Source: an uncultured Clostridia bacterium
GTDB lineage: Bacteria; Bacillota; Clostridia; Oscillospirales; Acutalibacteraceae
Length of the DNA: 9,246 nucleotides
NCBI GenBank assembly: GCA_945875045.1
Contig: CAMCIX010000041.1
Location: 1 to 9,246 of the forward strand
Direction of reading: 5' to 3'
In this document: positions 6,238-9,246 of the stretch, one piece after another
Numbering within the stretch: position 1 is the stretch's first letter
Layout of the letters: every line of letters begins with the position of its first letter
The notes under the pieces: generated by a model
The model's input: the letters and a program-made list of their open reading frames with translations, nothing else
The model's database searches: none
What the model was told of the DNA's origin: nothing
Translations under genes and position numbers: made by a program

Positions 6238-6254
6238 TGTCAGTTAAAGTCAAA
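6238..6254 (+). promoter_or_regulatory. Degenerate CtsR-like heptad direct repeat
   Basis: The CtsR repressor of clp genes binds a direct repeat of RGTCAAA separated by NAN. Here the second heptad, AGTCAAA (6248-6254), is perfect. The spacer TAA fits NAN, and the first heptad TGTCAGT (6238-6244) matches at four of seven positions. The GTCA cores are exactly 10 nt apart. It would overlap the start site predicted from TATACT at 6229-6234, a usual operator position. The weak first heptad makes this tentative. Confidence 0.35.
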
Positions 6255-6260
6255 CTTATA

Positions 6261-6268
6261 AAAGGTGA
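6261..6268 (+). promoter_or_regulatory. htpG: Ribosome binding site of htpG, deciding the start
   Basis: AAAGGTGA lies 5 nt before the ATG at 6274. An in-frame GTG at 6265 lies within this Shine-Dalgarno sequence and would add only Met-Ile-Lys ahead of the usual HtpG N-terminus, so the ATG at 6274 is preferred. Confidence 0.75.
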
Positions 6269-6273
6269 TAAAA

Positions 6274-8175
6274 ATGCGTACAAAACAGTTTAAATCAGAA
6301 TCAAAAAAGCTTATGGATATGATGATTAACTCAATCTACACCCATAAGGAAATTTTCCTCCGCGAGCTTATCTCCAACGCGAGCGATGCGCTTGACAAGC
6401 TCTATTTCCGTTCTCTTACCGATAACTCGGTAGGTATCGCGCCAGATGACTTTGAGATTCGCATTGAAATCGACAAGGACGCGAGAACCCTAAAGGTTAT
6501 CGACAACGGCTGCGGTATGACCGAGGAGGAGCTTGACAAGAACCTCGGCACAATCGCGAAATCCGGCTCCTTCGATTTTAAGCAGGAGAACGAGAAAAAG
6601 GAAAATGTGGATATAATAGGTCAGTTCGGCGTGGGCTTTTACTCCGCCTTTATGGTGAGCGATAAGGTCACGGTGGAAAGCAAGGCTTTCGGCTCGGACG
6701 AGGCGTTCCGCTGGGCTTCGAGCGGCACAGAGGGCTATACGATAGAGCCCTGCGACAAGGAAACCGTCGGCACGACAGTAACCCTTTACATTAAGGAAAA
6801 GACCGAGGACGAGAATTACGACGAGTACCTCGACCAATACAGGATAAGTGCCCTTGTAAAGAAGTATTCCGACTATATCCGCCACCCGATAAGAATGGAA
6901 TTTACAACTAAAGAGCCTGTCGAGACCGATGATAAGGATAAAGAACCCGAGTACAGAGACATAACCGAGCTTCGCACCCTTAACAGTATGATTCCGCTCT
7001 GGAAAAAGGCTAAGAGCGAGATAAAGCCCGAGGATTACAATAATTTCTACAAGGATAAATTTTACGATTACGAGGATCCCGCCAGGGTTATCCACTCAAA
7101 AACCGAGGGTCAGGCGACCTATTCCGCTCTGCTCTTTATTCCGAAGCACCCGCCCTTTGATTACTACACAAAGGAGTTTGAAAAGGGACTTCAGCTCTAC
7201 TCCAAGGGCGTGCTTATTATGGATAAGTGCGCGGACTTACTACCCGATTACTTCAGCTTTGTAAAGGGACTTGTCGACAGCGAGGATTTGTCCCTCAACA
7301 TTTCCCGCGAGACCCTACAGCACGACGGTCAGCTAAAGCTTATCGCCAAGACGATTGAAAAGAAGATAAAGTCCGAGCTTGAAAAAATGCTCAAGGACGA
7401 GCGCGAGGCATACGAGGAGTTCTTCAAGGCGTTCGGAATACAGCTTAAATTCGGCGTTTACAACGATTACGGTATGCACAAGGACACCCTTAAAGACCTG
7501 CTTTTGTTCCGTTCGTCAAATGAGAAAAAATACGTCACCCTTAAGGAGTACGCTGAACGTATGAAGGAGGGGCAGGACGCGATTTACTACGCCTGCGGCG
7601 AGACAGACGAGAAGATTGAAATGCTCCCCCAGACCGACGCGGTTAAGGACAAGGGTTATGAAATTCTATATCTCACCGAAAATGTCGACGAATTCGCCCT
7701 TAAAATGCTCGGCGAATATGACGGCAAGAAGTTTATGAATATATGCGACGATAATCTGAACCTCGACAGCGAGGACGAGAAAAAGGCGCTCGAACAAGAG
7801 AACACCGCCGCAAAGGATATGTTCGACTTAATGAAGGAAAGCATTGGCGACAGCATAAACGGAGTTAGGTTTACAAATAAGCTTAAAAATCACCCCGTAT
7901 GCCTTACAAGCGAGGGCGGAATTTCCCTCGAAATGGAAAAGGTGTTAAATTCAATGCCGGGCGCCGCAGAAAACAAGGTACAGGCAAAGTTGGTGCTTGA
8001 AATCAATGCGGAGCATCCGATTGCCGAAAAGCTTAAAACGCTTTATAACGAGGATAAGGATTCGCTCGGAAAATACGCAAAGCTCCTTTACGGCGAGGCG
8101 TGTCTTATCGGCGGAAAGAGCGTTCCCGACCCCGCGGAGCACAGCGCGCTTGTCTGCGAGCTTATGACAAAATAG
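6274..8175 (+). CDS. htpG: Molecular chaperone HtpG (bacterial Hsp90)
   Basis: ATP-dependent cytoplasmic Hsp90 homodimer that helps fold and remodel client proteins under stress. The 633-residue length fits the family (E. coli HtpG is 624). The N-terminal GHKL ATPase domain has LRELISNASDA (29-39), with catalytic E31 and Mg-binding N35; DNGCGM (77-82); GTIAKSG (92-98); and the lid glycines GQFGVGFYSAF (116-126). A short charged linker lies near 213-228. The middle domain includes LNISRETLQ (341-349), where R345 corresponds to the catalytic arginine. The C-terminal dimerisation domain follows to residue 633. No key residue is missing. It is a single-gene unit with its own regulatory region, including a perfect CIRCE at 6152-6178, and ends at a bidirectional terminator. 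The ATG at 6274 is chosen over a GTG at 6265 because of the Shine-Dalgarno placement. Confidence 0.97.
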   Translation: MRTKQFKSESKKLMDMMINSIYTHKEIFLRELISNASDALDKLYFRSLTDNSVGIAPDDFEIRIEIDKDARTLKVIDNGCGMTEEELDKNLGTIAKSGSFDFKQENEKKENVDIIGQFGVGFYSAFMVSDKVTVESKAFGSDEAFRWASSGTEGYTIEPCDKETVGTTVTLYIKEKTEDENYDEYLDQYRISALVKKYSDYIRHPIRMEFTTKEPVETDDKDKEPEYRDITELRTLNSMIPLWKKAKSEIKPEDYNNFYKDKFYDYEDPARVIHSKTEGQATYSALLFIPKHPPFDYYTKEFEKGLQLYSKGVLIMDKCADLLPDYFSFVKGLVDSEDLSLNISRETLQHDGQLKLIAKTIEKKIKSELEKMLKDEREAYEEFFKAFGIQLKFGVYNDYGMHKDTLKDLLLFRSSNEKKYVTLKEYAERMKEGQDAIYYACGETDEKIEMLPQTDAVKDKGYEILYLTENVDEFALKMLGEYDGKKFMNICDDNLNLDSEDEKKALEQENTAAKDMFDLMKESIGDSINGVRFTNKLKNHPVCLTSEGGISLEMEKVLNSMPGAAENKVQAKLVLEINAEHPIAEKLKTLYNEDKDSLGKYAKLLYGEACLIGGKSVPDPAEHSALVCELMTK

Positions 8176-8180
8176 ATAGA

Positions 8181-8216
8181 TATAATAAAACGGAGGCTTG
8201 CCTCCGTTTTATTATA
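8181..8216. terminator. Bidirectional intrinsic terminator between htpG and the lipoprotein gene
   Basis: A perfect 17-bp inverted repeat (8181-8197 with 8200-8216) has a GC-rich core, CGGAGGC/GCCTCCG, around a tiny loop. It is flanked by A-rich sequence on the left and T-rich sequence on the right, so each strand yields a hairpin with a U-tract. It sits 5 nt after the htpG stop and 4 nt before the stop of the convergent minus-strand gene. Confidence 0.92.
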
Positions 8217-8220
8217 ACCA

Positions 8221-9246
8221 TTATTCAAATACAGGCTGTGAAGTGCCCTTGTCGGCAATGCAGACCCAGCTGTTGCCGGGGTTTACGGTAAGCTCGCTGC
8301 CGTCGGCATTTGTGAATTTAAAGCCGTTTTTCGCAGCGCCCTTGCTCCATTTAATTGCGGTGTAGGTACCGTTTACGCAGTAGTAGCCGTCGCCCGATTC
8401 AAGAGCAACCTGCCTGTGATAGCCGTCCGGGTAATTTCTGATTGAGGTTAGCAGAACAAACACATTCTTAACGGTTACGGCTTCGCCTGTTATGTAATCA
8501 TTACGGACGGTATTGCCGAAGTACCTTGTATAACGTCCCGAAGCGGAATCATATTTCATAACGGTCTTATAGCTTGCGGAGAAGGGTACGCTTACTGTTG
8601 AGGCGGCGTTTTCAAGAGCTACGGGCGCGTCCTCCTCGGCAAAGCTTGCCCACATATCGCTGCTGCCGCGTTCGGTTTTAACCCCGTCCTTTACAAGTCC
8701 GTCCCAAAGCTTGCCGCCCTCGGTGTAAAGGGTATGCTCCGAGGCAAGCCCGTTTTTGATGCGGAAGCCGTAATTACTTTCGGAAATATTAATATCGTCA
8801 ATGTCCTTAAGGTGGGGAGCGCAGTATGTCGGGTCCTGACCGTGGTGCAAATAAATAGCATTAAGTCCTAACGCTAAATCAACATAAGGGTATCTTGCCG
8901 AGCGTATTGTGCCGATTTTATCCGCCTTGGTAACATCCTGAAAAACAGCCATAAGACGTGTAATTCCGCCCTCAACCTCGGTTTCGAAGACTATGTCAGC
9001 TTTATTTAAGCCGGTCTGTACCGGCTGTGCTAAACTGATGTTGTTTACCATTATTGCAACAGGACGGTCATCTGTCTTGTCGGCGGAAAGCTCCGAAATA
9101 CCGGTAAGCGGATTTTTGCATAAAACAGGCGCAGATTCCGTCTCGCTGATTGACGGTTCATCACCTTTGTCAACGCTTAGTCGGTCATTGTTTTTTGAAC
9201 AGCCCGCAAGCAGACAAATTGTAAGACATAATAATACGGGTAATAC
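8221..9246 (-). CDS. DUF3048 (YerB-like) lipoprotein, 5' end beyond the window
   Basis: Partial gene: the frame stays open from the stop at 8221 to the right edge, giving 341 residues with the start codon missing. The visible N-terminus is a hydrophobic stretch ending in the lipobox LAGC (Cys codon at 9199-9201), so the protein should be lipid-anchored outside the membrane. A short polar linker follows. The DUF3048 domain begins at NPLTG (visible residues 45-49), then RPVAIMVNN (61-69), EGGITRLMAVF (92-102) and IRSARYPYVDLAL. The DUF3048 C-terminal domain covers the end, including GYYCVNGTYTAIKW and NPGNSWVCI. An ATG at 9051 lies inside RPVAIMVNN and would cut the domain, so it is not the start. 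The family's function is not established (B. subtilis YerB is an example). It is convergent with htpG and shares its terminator. Confidence 0.85.
   Translation of the reverse strand, partial: VLPVLLCLTICLLAGCSKNNDRLSVDKGDEPSISETESAPVLCKNPLTGISELSADKTDDRPVAIMVNNISLAQPVQTGLNKADIVFETEVEGGITRLMAVFQDVTKADKIGTIRSARYPYVDLALGLNAIYLHHGQDPTYCAPHLKDIDDINISESNYGFRIKNGLASEHTLYTEGGKLWDGLVKDGVKTERGSSDMWASFAEEDAPVALENAASTVSVPFSASYKTVMKYDSASGRYTRYFGNTVRNDYITGEAVTVKNVFVLLTSIRNYPDGYHRQVALESGDGYYCVNGTYTAIKWSKGAAKNGFKFTNADGSELTVNPGNSWVCIADKGTSQPVFE

Noticed and set aside
6257..6262. TATAAA as a -10 box for htpG
   Set aside because: It overlaps the ribosome binding site, so a transcript from it would begin at or within the start codon and lack the site.
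6265..6267. GTG as the start of htpG
   Set aside because: It lies inside the Shine-Dalgarno sequence AAAGGTGA. The ATG at 6274 has correct spacing and gives the usual HtpG N-terminus.
6490..7095. 201-codon open frame on the minus strand within htpG
   Set aside because: It is antisense to strongly conserved HtpG ATPase and middle-domain sequence. Its hydrophobic, valine- and leucine-rich product is what the complement of lysine- and glutamate-rich coding sequence gives, and it matches no family I know.
9049..9051. ATG as the start of the minus-strand gene
   Set aside because: It falls inside the conserved RPVAIMVNN motif, and the open frame with a lipobox continues upstream to the window edge.

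Overview
The window looks like chromosomal housekeeping DNA from an anaerobic Bacillota, most likely class Clostridia. Four things point there: a clostridial-type MurD, a methionine gamma-lyase/'aluminium resistance' family (PF06838) PLP enzyme, a perfect CIRCE heat-shock operator, and a DUF3048 (YerB-like) lipoprotein. Base composition is moderate and coding density is very high. No phage, insertion sequence, CRISPR array, rRNA or tRNA is visible, and no gene-free stretch exceeds 300 bases.

Layout. (1) 1-79 is a short leader with a possible -10 box, a small hairpin and a strong Shine-Dalgarno sequence. (2) 80-6108 is a compact plus-strand operon: murD, two different M42 metallopeptidases in tandem, a GNAT-like acetyltransferase, a PF06838 PLP enzyme and an unrecognised beta-propeller-like protein. 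The first five genes overlap by 1, 8, 4 and 19 nt, so translation is probably coupled; the sixth follows after 16 nt. (3) 6109-6273 is a 165-nt regulatory region. It holds five exact-period heptamers (TTAGANN), a perfect CIRCE inside a longer near-perfect palindrome, candidate promoter boxes, and a degenerate direct repeat resembling a CtsR operator. (4) 6274-8175 is htpG (bacterial Hsp90). (5) 8181-8216 is a symmetric bidirectional terminator between convergent genes. (6) 8221-9246, minus strand, is a DUF3048 lipoprotein whose first few codons lie beyond the right edge. Its reading frame runs past the internal ATG at 9051 and carries a lipobox.

How the genes may work together. MurD makes the peptidoglycan precursor UDP-MurNAc-L-Ala-D-Glu. 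The two M42 enzymes probably trim peptides in the cytoplasm, and the PLP enzyme probably acts on an amino-acid-type substrate. A shared role in amino-acid or peptide turnover is only an inference. htpG appears to be a separate heat-shock unit, with HrcA control strongly indicated and additional CtsR-type control possible.

I do not see a clearly new molecular system. The points most worth following are the regulatory region upstream of htpG, the tandem M42 pair, and the two poorly characterised ORFs (the N-terminal half of the GNAT-like protein and the propeller-like protein).
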